Shown: piece by piece, positions 1 through 11,264 of the stretch
How positions within the stretch are numbered: position 1 is the stretch's first letter
Layout: every line of letters starts with the position of its first letter
Position numbers and translations under genes: made by a program
Notes under the pieces: model-generated
The model's database searches: none
The model's input: only the letters and a program-made list of their open reading frames with translations
What the model was told of the DNA's origin: nothing
Assembly: GCA_003993805.1 (NCBI GenBank)
Contig: RSEF01000021.1
Coordinates: 4,938,550-5,002,549, forward strand
Direction: 5' to 3'
Length of the DNA: 64,000 nucleotides
Source: Himantopus leucocephalus
Lineage: Eukaryota > Chordata > Aves > Charadriiformes > Recurvirostridae

Positions 1-143
1 ACCACAGCAGATCGGGTCCCCGTGCGCTAAGCCTCCCCCTCGGATCCCGCTCCCAAAGCACGGGGGCGAGGGGGAGGATGCTGAGGAAGAGCAGAGCAGG
101 GGGGGGACCCCGGCAGAAGCCGAGCGCTGAGCAGCGCCTTTAC
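1..143 (-). other. SAMD11: Start of SAMD11 intron 1 (splice donor at 143-142)
   Basis: The minus strand reads CACAAAG then GTAAAG, a good 5' splice site, directly after the SAND-domain KDWKRSIRHK residues. The break is phase 1. The DNA downstream is GC-rich and I see no further SAND sequence in it, so it is read as intron. The next exon should continue the SAND domain and lies left of the window. Confidence 0.85.
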
Positions 144-621
144 CTTTGTGCCTGATGCTGCGCTTCCAGTCCTTGGCCGTCTCTCTGCCGCTGACGAACT
201 GGAACTCGTTGGGGGTGAGCCACTCTCCCCGGTAGCGGATAGAGGGTCCTTTGCTCCCCTGGCACAACTTATTGATGTAGAGCAGCGCCTTGTTCTCCCC
301 GCACTCCACCTCGATGCAAGGCTCTCCGTTGTCAAAGAAGGGCTGGAAATCCGGGATGGAGGAAAACCTCTCCAGCATCAGGTCCTCGGGGAGGTGGTGG
401 GGGTGGTGGGGGTGGTGGGGGTGGGGGTGGTGGGTCTCGTGGAAGCCCAGGTACGCGCGGTGGGCAAAGATCTGGTCGTAAGCCGGCGGGTGCGGGGTCA
501 CCACCGGAATGGCAGCGGCGGCCAGAGGGGCGAGATAGTCAGGTAAGGTTTCCATGGGCTGGTTAAAGGCTGCCAGGGCCATCTCTTCCCTGTCAAGTCG
601 CTCCTTCTTGATAGCAGGCAT
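144..621 (-). CDS. SAMD11: SAMD11 first coding exon (N-terminus and most of the SAND domain), 5'-partial gene
   Basis: SAMD11 is a nuclear SAND- and SAM-domain protein, known in mouse as mr-s, a photoreceptor-enriched transcriptional regulator linked to Polycomb-type repression. Reading leftwards from the ATG at 621-619 gives 159 codons plus one base. Visible parts are an N-terminus starting MPAIKKE, an Ala-rich stretch (about residues 31-38), a His/Pro tract (about 61-76), and a SAND domain from about residue 99 (GEPCIEVECG) to the end, with GEWLTPNEF and the KDWK signature at 150-153. The exon stops after RHK plus the first base of a Gly codon, followed by GTAAAG. From memory, human SAMD11 long-isoform exon 1 ends at the same residue. 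The start was chosen because it matches the vertebrate N-terminus and has A at -3. The SAM domain and later exons lie outside the window. The frame has no stop between the exon and the left edge as far as I traced it, so simple ORF finding can miss it. Identification is by recalled protein similarity, not a search. Confidence 0.92.
391..438 (-). repeat. In-frame His/Pro-encoding 9-bp tandem repeat within the SAMD11 exon
   Basis: Repeats of the unit CACCACCCC on the coding strand encode alternating His-His-Pro (residues about 64-76). The plus strand is correspondingly a run of GGTGGTGGG units with four or more G-tracts, a G-quadruplex-type pattern. Whole-unit changes would keep the reading frame, so length differences between species or individuals are plausible. 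Confidence 0.85.
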
Positions 622-1095
622 GGTGCTGCTGCGCTCCCCGTGCGCCCTCGTCTCTCCAAAGCACAGTGGCTCTAATGTCTCCGGTTCAACTTGCCCCCGC
701 TCTGTCTGGAGTTTGGATGAAATGCGCCAGCAGCAGCAGCAGCAGCAACACAAGCACCTTTGGCGCTCGGGTGCCGGAGGTGGCTGGTATCCCCCGGAGC
801 AGCCCGCTAACAAATCTCCTGGGCTGGCTCCCCAGCAGAGCTGTCTGGGATCCCTCTCCCACGGAGAGGCTAATGTACCGTAGACCCGGGAGCTGTTGTG
901 TGGCTCGCAGATCTGCCCCTCCGGACTAATACCTGACATCTCGGAGAGGTCTCTGCTGCCGTAGACATTATTTTGGTTTTTTTTTTTAAAAAAAAAAAAA
1001 AAGCTTATTGATTCCCCTAGATCGACCCACCTTCTCACCAGGCTGGAGGGTTCCCCGCCGCCCACTCAGCCCCCTTTCACCCTCCACCCCCCTCC
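622..1095 (-). promoter_or_regulatory. SAMD11: Probable SAMD11 5' leader
   Basis: This is the stretch between the chosen start codon and a TATA-like site. On the sense strand it carries six CTG units (745-728) and a T11/A15 block (977-1002). Two upstream ATGs are visible, at 968-966 (out of frame) and 939-937 (in frame with the coding exon, with no stop between). The transcription start and any non-coding exon cannot be fixed from sequence, so the boundary is an estimate. Confidence 0.45.
977..1002. repeat. T11/A15 homopolymer pair
   Basis: Eleven T are followed directly by fifteen A, which makes a perfect 22-bp T11A11 palindrome. It lies inside the probable SAMD11 leader and would read as U-run plus A-run if transcribed. 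It could be a poly-A remnant or simple slippage. Confidence 0.8.
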
Positions 1096-1122
1096 TTCCT
1101 TTAAACTGACACCTGGTTTATT

Positions 1123-1130
1123 TATTTATA
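1123..1130 (-). promoter_or_regulatory. TATA-box-like motif upstream of SAMD11
   Basis: The minus strand reads TATAAATA, a close match to the TATA consensus, about 500 bp before the start codon and just downstream of a GC-rich block. It would place transcription initiation near 1090-1100. CpG-island promoters often lack a functional TATA box, so this may be a chance AT-rich match. Confidence 0.3.
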
Positions 1131-1144
1131 TGCAATAATTAAAA

Positions 1145-1990
1145 TTAAACGCTGCGCCCCGCCGCCGCTCCGCCATCCCCTCCTCCCCGCCCCTCCGCCG
1201 CCGGCGCCCGCCGGGCGCGGGGAGGACGCAGCCCCCGCCGGTGCCGGAGCCGGAGCCGGAGCCGGTGGCGGCTCTCCCGGCTCTGCCCGCGGGGCTCCAG
1301 CCACCCGGGCGGAGAAGTTTCCCGGGGGCCGCCCACCTTCACCTGCAAAGTGCAGACTCGCCCCGCTCCCACCGAAGGCTTTATGATCACTGCGAGTTGG
1401 TATTTAATTTCCACTCCTGCACAAAATTTTAAAAAACATGGTATTACATTACGTATAGCTATGTATATATATATACACACGCAGAGAGACACACAGACAC
1501 AGACATTTCTACCCCCCACGGCACCGCACGCTCTCCCTGCGCCGCTGCCCCCAGACCCTAAATGCCTGGCTATGTGGGGCTACTGGGCCGGGCTGCCCTC
1601 CCAGCCGGGACAGACAGATATTGATCTGGGCTCACAAGTCACAGTACAGTTCAGAGACTCTGACCAAACAAGATTTCCCTCCGCCGCCGCCGCCGCCGCT
1701 TCTCTAACTTGGCCCATTTAAACAGCAGAGGCGCTTGCAAAGCGCCGCGCCGGCGGCGGCGGGGCGAGGGGGTGAGCGACGGACGGCGGGGCCAGCGCCG
1801 GGAGCCGCCAGCCCGGCGGGGCGGCCCGGGGCTCCCCCGGCTCCGGCGGCGGGGGGGGGGGACACGGCACCCTGCCGGGGGGGGCGGCACGTCCCTCGGG
1901 AGTCCTGGGTGCGGGAACACCCGCCCTCTGCTCTCCTTGGCAGACTCCTGCTGGGGCCGGCTACACCTTGAGAAGGCAGGGTAGAGCCTT
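1145..1990. promoter_or_regulatory. GC-rich, CpG-dense proximal promoter region of SAMD11
   Basis: Two GC-rich blocks (about 1145-1340 and 1680-1930) flank an AT-richer segment with a short TA/CA dinucleotide stretch (about 1453-1500). With the exon itself (about 1-930) they form a broken CpG island over the 5' end of SAMD11. The second block contains GCC-triplet runs at about 1681-1698 and a long G run near 1850-1860. CpG density was judged by eye. No coding segment is recognised here. Confidence 0.6.
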
Positions 1991-2524
1991 CGCTTCTCCC
2001 ATGCGGCGATGTAGCGAGACTTAGGAGACACGGTATAAATTCGTTTTCCATTATGAGCCGTGGCAGACATGGCACAAGGTCCATGTGAAACTGCCCCGAG
2101 AGGACAACACGGCCCAAAATTAAGTTGCGTGGTTGTTACAGAGATTTGTCACATCAACAAGATGGAGTTCCCTACCTTTGGATGCTGAGTAGGATGGACT
2201 GCGCAGGGAGAATCCTACCTAGAAGGGAAATAAAAATAAATTACCCCCTTAAACACAGTACAAGAAATATGCCCCAGAAGTCTTACAAGGCGGCAGAACA
2301 GTGAGAATTCTGTACAAGTTCTGTCTTAAGAGTTCTCAGAACAACACAAAGTTCTTAGTTTTATCCCAAGGTGTGTCTTTTATTACTTGCTTTCTTGCAG
2401 GGGGAAGCAGTGGCAAGTTGAACTTGTCCTCCAGACAGCGAGGAATGGATTTGCTGTTGTGAGGATCCACCACTGACAGTTAGCAGGGCAGTTTCTGAGC
2501 AATAATAGCCCCTGCCACTTCAGC

Positions 2525-2660
2525 ACCATCTCTCAGATGATCTCAGAGCATTCACAGACAAGGAGAAAGACCGCCACCTCCTAGCACCTTTTTGAGGAAG
2601 CGACTTTTACCTTCATCTTACTGGTGGAGAAACTGAAGCCTAAAGAGGCTGCGATCGAGA
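2525..2660 (+). repeat. MIR/CORE-SINE-like fragment
   Basis: A segment reading CTCAGATGATCTCAGAGCATTC leads into TGGTGGAGAAACTGAAGCC and an AGAGG tail. This matches the recalled order of the 3' half of amniote MIR/CORE-SINE elements (a fixed ATCTCA-AGCA block, then GATGAGGAAACTGAGGC). It is strongly diverged and lacks a visible tRNA-like head. Confidence 0.55.
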
Positions 2661-5600
2661 ACATGAGTGCTGTACTCACGCTGGGGTTATGCAGCTACTC
2701 GACCCCACTATGAGTGAATACCGGCTAATCCAGGTGATGAGTTCACATTTGTGCACCAAGTGATTTCCCTGAGATCCTACAGGTGTAATTTTCTGCCCCG
2801 CTTAGCTCTCAGCTGACAGGTACCCCTCTCCACAAAAAGTCCACTAATGGACCACTTGTGGGACAAGCTGTTGCTTTGTACCAGTAAAGGCGAAGGAAAC
2901 TGGTTCTCTGGGGTTCAGCAGATCTGGGAATGGAATCTAAGCCCCAAACCTCAGTTTTCTCTTGGCACTACTTGACCACGATCCTTGTTTCTTGCCTATT
3001 TATTGTCCAGAAATGCAAGCTCTGGGAGCCATCTTTGCTTCTTGCTCTAATGGAGGCAGATATACATACCCGTCAAACCCTCTCGTTTAGGCTTTCAGGC
3101 TTAGGCTCTTATTCTTAATGCTTCTGATTGCTCAAGATGACAGGGGAAAAATCACTTTCTATTATCACCTAATGAACCAAGGAAAATGCTTGGAAGAGGC
3201 TCTGGGAGACACAGGCATTCTCTGTGAAAGCATATGAAAGGATTCTGGATGGAGGTCAGGTGAGAACGCCATACAGTGAGAAATGCTCGCTCTTACGCTC
3301 CTGGAAAACCTTCATGCCTGGCATACCTAGAACTGCACTGAGCTCTCTACAAAGGCTGGAGAACTACTCCAGGCTTCCTTTCACTCGATCTTCTTTGTAA
3401 CTTGGCTTCATGGGACTGATTTCTTTTCACTTTTTACAGGGGAGTGGGTATTTTTTCTCAAAGCCTTCTTTCTTTTTTACAGCCATAAGGGTTACTATTC
3501 TTCTTTCACCTCCATTCCTCATGGCAACTTCACCTCCAAGTGTAGAGGGACCGTGGCCACAGCCTTCTCCAAAGACAAGTCTCCATGCTTCCTCCAGGAG
3601 GGGTCACAGGAGAGCAGAACAAGAATGGCCTTCATCCTCCAGGAACAAATCCTTCTGTGGTACTTACCTCTAGACCTCTCACATCTCTGTGGTCTGGATG
3701 CGCACTCAAATCTCGTAACACCACCTTGCATTACCATCCAGTCTGCCCCTATTAAACAGCTGTAACGAAACCTTTCCTAACCCAGAGAATTTTTATTTTA
3801 AAGAAAGAGGTGACTTGCCATGGGGTCTTCCCACTGAATGACAGCTCAGTTGCTTTTTACCTCTAAAGAAACTGGGCTTAAATCTGGACCTAGTCGTAAG
3901 TGAAGTCAATATGCTGAGTCTTCATTCTAGAGAGCAGCATCTACTTGGCTGTGTTTCATTCCTGGAATAAAACAGGCACTTGCTGCCAGTCATGACATAG
4001 GTGCGCTGGCCAAGCTGTGCAGAGGTCTGGAAGAGCCTCACGATGGTGGCTCGATATGAGGTGCATGGCTCAGACCAGGCAGGGCTTCCCACACAAATGT
4101 AAGGTGTTCTGCCAGAACTCAGTGAAGTTCGGGGGGATTCAAGAGGCACAGATTCAGGCTGAGCCTATCAGTCTCTTACAAGCACTAAGAGTTACTAACA
4201 AGTCCTTCCTACCCCTCCTCACTGTAATAAAGAACAAGTGCTCTGTCTGGATGTCCGAGTTCGACAGCAGGAGTCTGAAGCTGTTCAGCTCCAGTCTCTT
4301 AACAGTAGAGCTTTCAGGATTAGTGTAAACAGATTCACCACTGGAGAGCAGATCAGAGAGATGTAAGCAAATCCATGCACACATGGTTAGAGAGAGAACC
4401 CAGGTACGCTTTGCAAATTCCACACTGAGGAACTGCAACACGTTTTCAAGTCTGGGGGCACAAATCACCATGTCTTTTTGTTGTGTGGCATGGCACCTAG
4501 CAAAGTGAAAGCATGATTCCAGAACAAGAATGCTCACAGAGGCACTACCACAGTAAACATAGTAAAGAGTGATCATTTTCCAACGTTTAGTTCTCCACCT
4601 CTGGAATACGTCATGCTGGATTGAAACAAAACCTCGGTCTTTTATTTCTCTCAGGTGAAATGTGTCAACAACTGCAAAGAGCTAGCTGTGCTGTAAAGCA
4701 TTTTACAAGAAGAGATGGTGCTTCAAGCACAGGTGTGAAAGTTAAGAGATAAGGATTTGCCTCCTTACTCTATCACCAGTTTCATGGACAAATTACTTAT
4801 CCTGGATATCCCTCCATTATTCTACCCATAAAAGGTGGGGAAACTTCCTAAATGTAATATGCTATTTACATGTGTGACAGTAAACCTCTGAGCTTCTAAA
4901 TGAGATCAAAGGTCCTTTGTGCTAAGTGTTTTAAAAACTCATTGCAGATGCAGGCCCTGCCCCTTTACAGGAAAGACAGGTTGAGGCTGGGAGGAGAGAT
5001 ACACCCAGGTACACATAAAATCACCAGCCTGAGTTCACAAACGAATCCAGAACTTCTGTCTTTGCAGGATTCCCGCACAGATGCCATACATGCCATCTCT
5101 GGTACCACTGTGCCTAAACTAAATTAAATGAACAGCTGTTCTGTCAGCACAGCTGCATCTGTAGCACTGGCCTTGCCAGCGTTGTCGTAGCAGGTCTATA
5201 GCATGAGTTTCTCATAGTCCAAAACTAACTATGCCAGCAAAGTTCTGTCCTGTACACCAGAAAAGCTTAGATAATAAAACATGTCTTTTAACAATTGGTG
5301 TAGTATCTACTGAATCATGGTGTTTCCCCCAAAGAAGTTGGGGTGCTCAGCCTTTTATGACTGCCAGTTAACAGCTCCTCTCCCCACTTCCCTGTCTTTC
5401 TGCAGAATTACCCTGACACAATCACATCAGTGATGGAAAGCAACAACTCTGTCCCTACCAAATCGCCGAGCCTACCAAAAGACAGGGAAGGAGACCAAAC
5501 AGCCACCCCACCACCTCCCAAGCCAGCCATATCCATGCCTTCCCCAGCCTGTTTGACAGTCTCAGAGGACATCAAGACTGTGTAAAAGCCAGGATTCACT

Positions 5601-7953
5601 GCTTTTTGTCTTTTATTCCTTGCCAGGTGTAGCCCAACTCTATGCTCACTGCATGTGAACAGCCGGCCATGCTGCCAGAGTCGTGCTCAGCAGGATCAGT
5701 ATTGGAGGTAATAGTAGCCTCAGGCCAGACTGCTTCATTATGAGAGATATTTTGACAGCCCAGCAGCAAGAGCAACAGCAGGGAGGGCACAGGTGGGTAT
5801 TCAGGGGAGGAGGGTTGGGAAGGAGGACACTGGAAAGGGCTTTGCCTCTCAAAAAATGCTTTCTCAGGAACTGTTGGGCTGTACCCTTTTTAATCCCACT
5901 GATACAGAACACTGCCTTTTACACCAAGTTATTGGAGTGAGAAAGGAGCACCACGGAACTCAGAGTTTTTTCTTTCTTTAAAGTAGGGTCATGGTAGTAC
6001 GAGGAACAAACCAGAGCTGTAAATTGCATACATCCCTACCTAATGCAGGCATTTGGTCTGCTTCCAAGAGAACAGCCTGGGACAGTCAACGGTGGTTTAA
6101 AGAACTCTCTTCTCATCAAACTATTGTCACAGAATACCTCTTCCAAATCGCTTTCCCTGCAAATGCCCTGTATAGCTATGTGACCAGTCTCAGCAGATCA
6201 GTACTCAAAAAACTACAGGAATTAAATGTCTGTTGGGGAGGAGTGAAGGAAGTCTTATCTAGGAGGCAAGGCCTCTAATTCTAAACTAGCTGCTCCCTTC
6301 TTCTAAATAATGAATAACTTCCCATGCAGGGAACACATTTTCTGTTCTCTCTCTGGTCACCTGGCCTGCAGCTCAGAGACCTTTGGATGCTGCTACACAT
6401 ACTGCGCAGCAAGAATCGCCCTGGGACTGCCCTAGGAGGGTGGCTGTGCACCAAGTGACCGTTTTCCTTCGTGATGTGCTGTCACAGGATATGGCACTGG
6501 AAAACCTATGAAATGACAGAAGGACTGATTCATCTCTCTTCCTTACTAGTTGAAGTTCAAGTATGGTGTGGTAACTTAGATCAGAATCAGCCCTGAAATC
6601 TCTACAACAAGAAGTTTAAATTAAAAGGACACAGTCCTATTTCCATTAAAACCAATGGCAAATTTTTACTGACTTCACACTTCAGTGTTCTAGTCCCCCA
6701 TAATATAGCACGAGATTGCCCTTCTCTGCAAAGGTTTTGGAAAACAACAAGTTTACCTACACTCAAGTGATGCCCCCATGATGTAAAAAAAGCACTTCCA
6801 GAAATCATCTATGGAATAAGGCCTTAAGTATCAAAGCTGCTGTTGGAGTAACCAACCATTCTCTCTGGCCCTTTACTTTTAAGGCAAGAGCTGCCGCCTT
6901 TGCAGTTGCAGCCGTTGGACAGGTTCCCTGTGCTTCTCTCCACATTAACTATAGTTCTTTGCACATATTGTGATTAAAAATGAATCTTTCTCTCTTGTCT
7001 ATTCCTCCCTCCTCAGAGGTTATTTATTGCTAATTTGTAACTGCTGTGAAAGACTTGAGATATTGGAGTTGTAATGCAGAAGAAAGCCTCCACCAGATTC
7101 TCTCTTTTTTTCCTAAAGCCTTTGTTTGTGCTACTCTGCTCTGCTCCACTGCTAAGAAAAACTCTACTGTATCAAAAAGATGGTGAAATGATGGTCATGT
7201 TGTATTAATCTAAAGCTTGGCTGTGTCCCAGCACTTGCAGATCACTCTTTGCTACTCCACTTCCCTAACTTCCTGCCTGTCTTCCCTCTGACAATCACAG
7301 TAACAAAAAGATACACTGAAAAACTGACTATCCAAGAAGCTGGGTATGGCGGGAATCTATTGCTGGGTTAAAACAATAAAAAAATGAGTGACCACTGAAA
7401 AGCAGATAACATTAGGTGTGCCATCCCAACATCAAACAGTGCTATAAAAGAATGAGCCACGGGTCTCTCCCCTAATCCACAAGTGTATACAAACACGCGT
7501 GCACAAACAGAGCACTTTTTTAGGTTAGGCAGATGAACTTTGTTAGCTAATCCTTTGGAATTAATGTGTCAAAAGAGTCTAGTGTAATCAAGGTGTGACT
7601 GCTTTTAATACATGCTAGAAAGATCAAATTAAAGACTAGGTAGAACCTGCCTTGACCAATTTAGGAGGTGCTGAAGAACACACTCCCTGAGCTGGCTTAC
7701 AGCTTTCGAACACTTTAATTAGAGGTAGCATGTTCTAAAGTCTTTAAGTCATTGGGCATCTCTGCAGACAGGTTTTGTATTGTTCTAATTCACCTCCTTT
7801 CTAGAAATTGATGTAGTGTAGGCAATGCCCTAATAATGAGGGATTAGCATGCATCACCTCTCCACTACTATAACTGCACCCCAGTAGAGAGCTGTGCAAA
7901 TTCCACTAGGAATGTTGCTGAACAATTTCTGTTGCAGTACTGTGAAACCTTAT

Positions 7954-7988
7954 GTATAGACAGGCCCTAGTGAGGGCTTTGTCTATAC
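7954..7988. repeat. 35-bp interrupted palindrome (hairpin-like)
   Basis: Arms GTATAGACA (7954-7962) and TGTCTATAC (7980-7988) are exact reverse complements. An inner CCCT/AGGG pair (7965-7968 and 7973-7976) surrounds a 4-base centre. It may be the junction of two inverted repeat ends from an old DNA transposon. Nothing nearby is coding. Confidence 0.7.
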
Positions 7989-10900
7989 TGCAGTTTCAGA
8001 TATGACTGCAGCAAGTGTCCTTCTGCCATAGCTAAATGTTATTAAAGCAACACTGGTACTCTGAGAAGACATCACATAGGAGCTCCATCAACAGGGACCT
8101 ATGTTTCTGTAGGGAATTCTCACTGAAGTTTGTGCTGCTGTGCTTTCTCTGCAATTGTTTCATGGACTATCGAGGTCAACGCCAGTACAGGAAGGCAGTC
8201 ATAACTTCAGTGTCACTGTGACCGGAACTCTTACGTGATCTCTTCTACACGCGCAATGTATTTGAACAAAACATACCCAAAGACATACCTACGAACTGTC
8301 ACAGGCATAAGCAGAGTCTCCAGTGAACTCACGGAGACAAAAGCACATAAACAAGTTTGTACTCACTCCTCACTCGCTGCTCACTTGCGCCTCCATCATG
8401 ATGAATAAATGCTGGGTCAGGACCACATGAAGGCTTGTCTTGTTTGGGTTTGTTTTTCTTTTCCTTTAAATCTTACATTCCTAGAAAAAGAGATGCATTC
8501 AAGTAAACTTGTTGCCATGACTACACTGCAACAGAGTGCTTTAATCAAACAAAAACTTAAGATATAAGAAAAGAATAACAAAAAAAAACCAAAACAAAGG
8601 GAATTTCAAAAAATACGTAAACAGGCATTTACACATTTGAATCTACTCATGGTGATCTGAGTTCTTTGGAAAAAGAGCAACTTTTCTGCTCCTTCCCTTG
8701 CGTTGCTTCAGAGCAAACGCAGCATGATGGTGGACCAGAGAAGCTGCCTGATGCAACCAGTTAGCACCAAGTTTTGTTTGTCAGACTTCCAAACTTGAAC
8801 TTTTCTGTATGCGGAGTCAGACATTCCAACTTCTATTTCTGCCTATTTTGCTTTACTAGTAACTCCAAACTCAGGTTCTTCACTCATAAAACAGACAGAA
8901 AGCATCTCTGTAAAGCAGAGTTGAGAAGCACAACTCTTCAGGTGTTCACATTCCTCATCCATTTATATCTCTTATTATATATTTCTATATCTCTGTTTTT
9001 CTCAAATTCAATAACAATCACTGAGCCAAACCAAGCTTGTTGTTAACTGTAAGCCATAACACCCCACAAGTGGCAAATGTAGAAATGTCAGAGCAAGCAG
9101 TTTACAACTAATTTTGATGCCCGATGCCTAAAATTGTTCATCTAAACTCTGTGGCAAATACTTACAAATAACTATTTTGTTCATAGCAGGAGAAAAGGAT
9201 TTTGTTAGTCATACATCTTCCTTGCCTTAGCCAAAACTAATCTGCATCCAGACATGGCACAAACTATTTTCACTCACTCTTCATACTCAAAAGGCACGCG
9301 TGCAAATAGGTATATTATCTGCACACACTTGAAAAACTACTCTGTACACGGTCATGAAGTTTAAAGTTTTGCTCCAGGAGGAAAGGATAAAAAGACATTT
9401 CGGACATTGTACTGCTCACAAAAGCTATTTCTTTCTTCTGTTGTTTGTAACACAGAGTTAGCAATAGCTGCAGATAAAGTGATGGGAACAGCTACCGTCC
9501 GGTAGCAACTGACACACACAGTGGTAGTGACAGCCTGGCACCAAGGGTTATCCATTGTTAGACGCAGACACACAGAGATGCATGGGCATGGGCATTCAGA
9601 AAATACATTCTGGGTAAACAACAGAGCTATTTTTTCTTTGGTTTGTGCCCTGAGAACGACAGGAAGAGCTAAAATATCAAACCTGAGGTTCTGTGCGTAT
9701 CAATTGGTAAAAGACACACTGCTGAAATATTAGTTTGGCTTTATGGGAGCAGTCATCAGGATTTCAGTCGCTAACATTTCAGCCATGTGGTAACTCGCAT
9801 CTCACCCTCAGCAGACTAACAGATGTGCCAACAGCTGAAGGGGCAAAAAGCTGGGCTCCAACACACATTTAATGTTTCACTACTCGGGAAAGACTTAGGA
9901 GGAAGTTGGGGCCAATTACTGAGGATGAGTAGTGGAGGAAAGAGATCTTTTAAGTTCCTGTCCTCCCTTTTAAGTACATCAAGCATGCAGACATTTCTCA
10001 CACGTGCTTTGCACCCAGAAGCAATGCTGGCATTAGCCATAAACCACTGCCTATAGGTTAAGGCTGCACTGACCCAAAAATAAAATAGGCTAATCCATTG
10101 TAAATATCCAGAAGACACTGAAGTCTATTACCACCCAACTGCTTGTTCCCTTCCTTCGGTTATTAAGGAGTCCGTCTCTGCGGTATCATCTCTAATCACA
10201 TTACAGCAAAACAATGACTAGGATGCACATGGGAACATCATAGGAAACAAATAAAAAACTGTCTTGACAAAGTAACTAAATGCATTTATAGGGATGGTAT
10301 TGCTTTTAATTAGCCTTAATTTCCAAAGAATTATTACTTGCTGAAAAAAAAATCTTTATGGATCCATAAATTATTAAGTGCAAGAGTCTCCCCCTCTTTC
10401 CTACTAATACCTGAGAGAGCAGACCTAGCGTAACTCACCAGGGAATTTGCTGTATCTGACTGCAAGAATGCTCATTGTTCCAATATATTCGGTATTTTCA
10501 TTATAACTACAAAGATTCTGTCAGTTCTCACTGAGTGAATATGGAAATCAAGTCCCAATCTGGATTAACCTTCAGACTACCACAAACAACGTTGTGCTTC
10601 TAAGAAGTAATGTGTGTTTGTACACATGTGCACATAAACACACAACGCATTGGCCACATACACCTATGCAACTTTATACCTCGTACTAATCAGATTGGTA
10701 GTTTGCTTCTTGAAACACAGTAATGCAAACTAAGCCATTCATTTATTTCTTTATAGAATGAATATGACTACTACTGTCAACCTTGGGAAGTCCAGGACAT
10801 GGTGCAAATCCAGGTAAATGGACTTGCTTAGGGATGTTATATCCACATTATTCTGGGCTGAGCCTCCCATTCTTTCTCCCTTCCTCCTTTAGTTTCCTGG

Positions 10901-11207
10901 TCCTCGTGGCTACTGCCCAGAGTTTGCATACGCCCCTACTGTTTGTTTCCATCCTCACAGAAGAAATACCCCATGTTGTTGCTCTCAGGACATGTGATGT
11001 GGTACAACAGGAGGTGGCTTTAGATAGCAGAAGTCTTCTGGGCAACTCTGGAACAACTTGGAGTCCTTTCTGAGACAGTTGACATCTGCCTGGATCCTTA
11101 ATTCCACTGAGAGAAAAAGGGGTTTAAGCTATTCCTTCATTACCAACAATACTATATAAAATGACTCTCTGAGAAATTTCAAATCCAATGTCATCCTATT
11201 CTTCACC

Positions 11208-11264
11208 TTCTTTTGTTTGTTGTGTTTGTTTGTTTGGGGGTGTGTGTTGTTTGTTTGTTTTTAA
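11208..11264 (+). repeat. TTTG/TG-rich microsatellite
   Basis: Degenerate TTTG and TG units (TTTGTTTG, GTGTGTG) run for about 55 bp. This is a simple repeat with no coding meaning. Confidence 0.8.

Noticed and set aside
27..335. 102-codon minus-strand open frame overlapping the SAMD11 exon
   Set aside because: Wrong frame relative to the SAND-domain sequence.
148..546. 132-codon plus-strand open frame over the SAMD11 exon
   Set aside because: It is the antisense shadow of the real minus-strand exon, which has family motifs and a splice donor.
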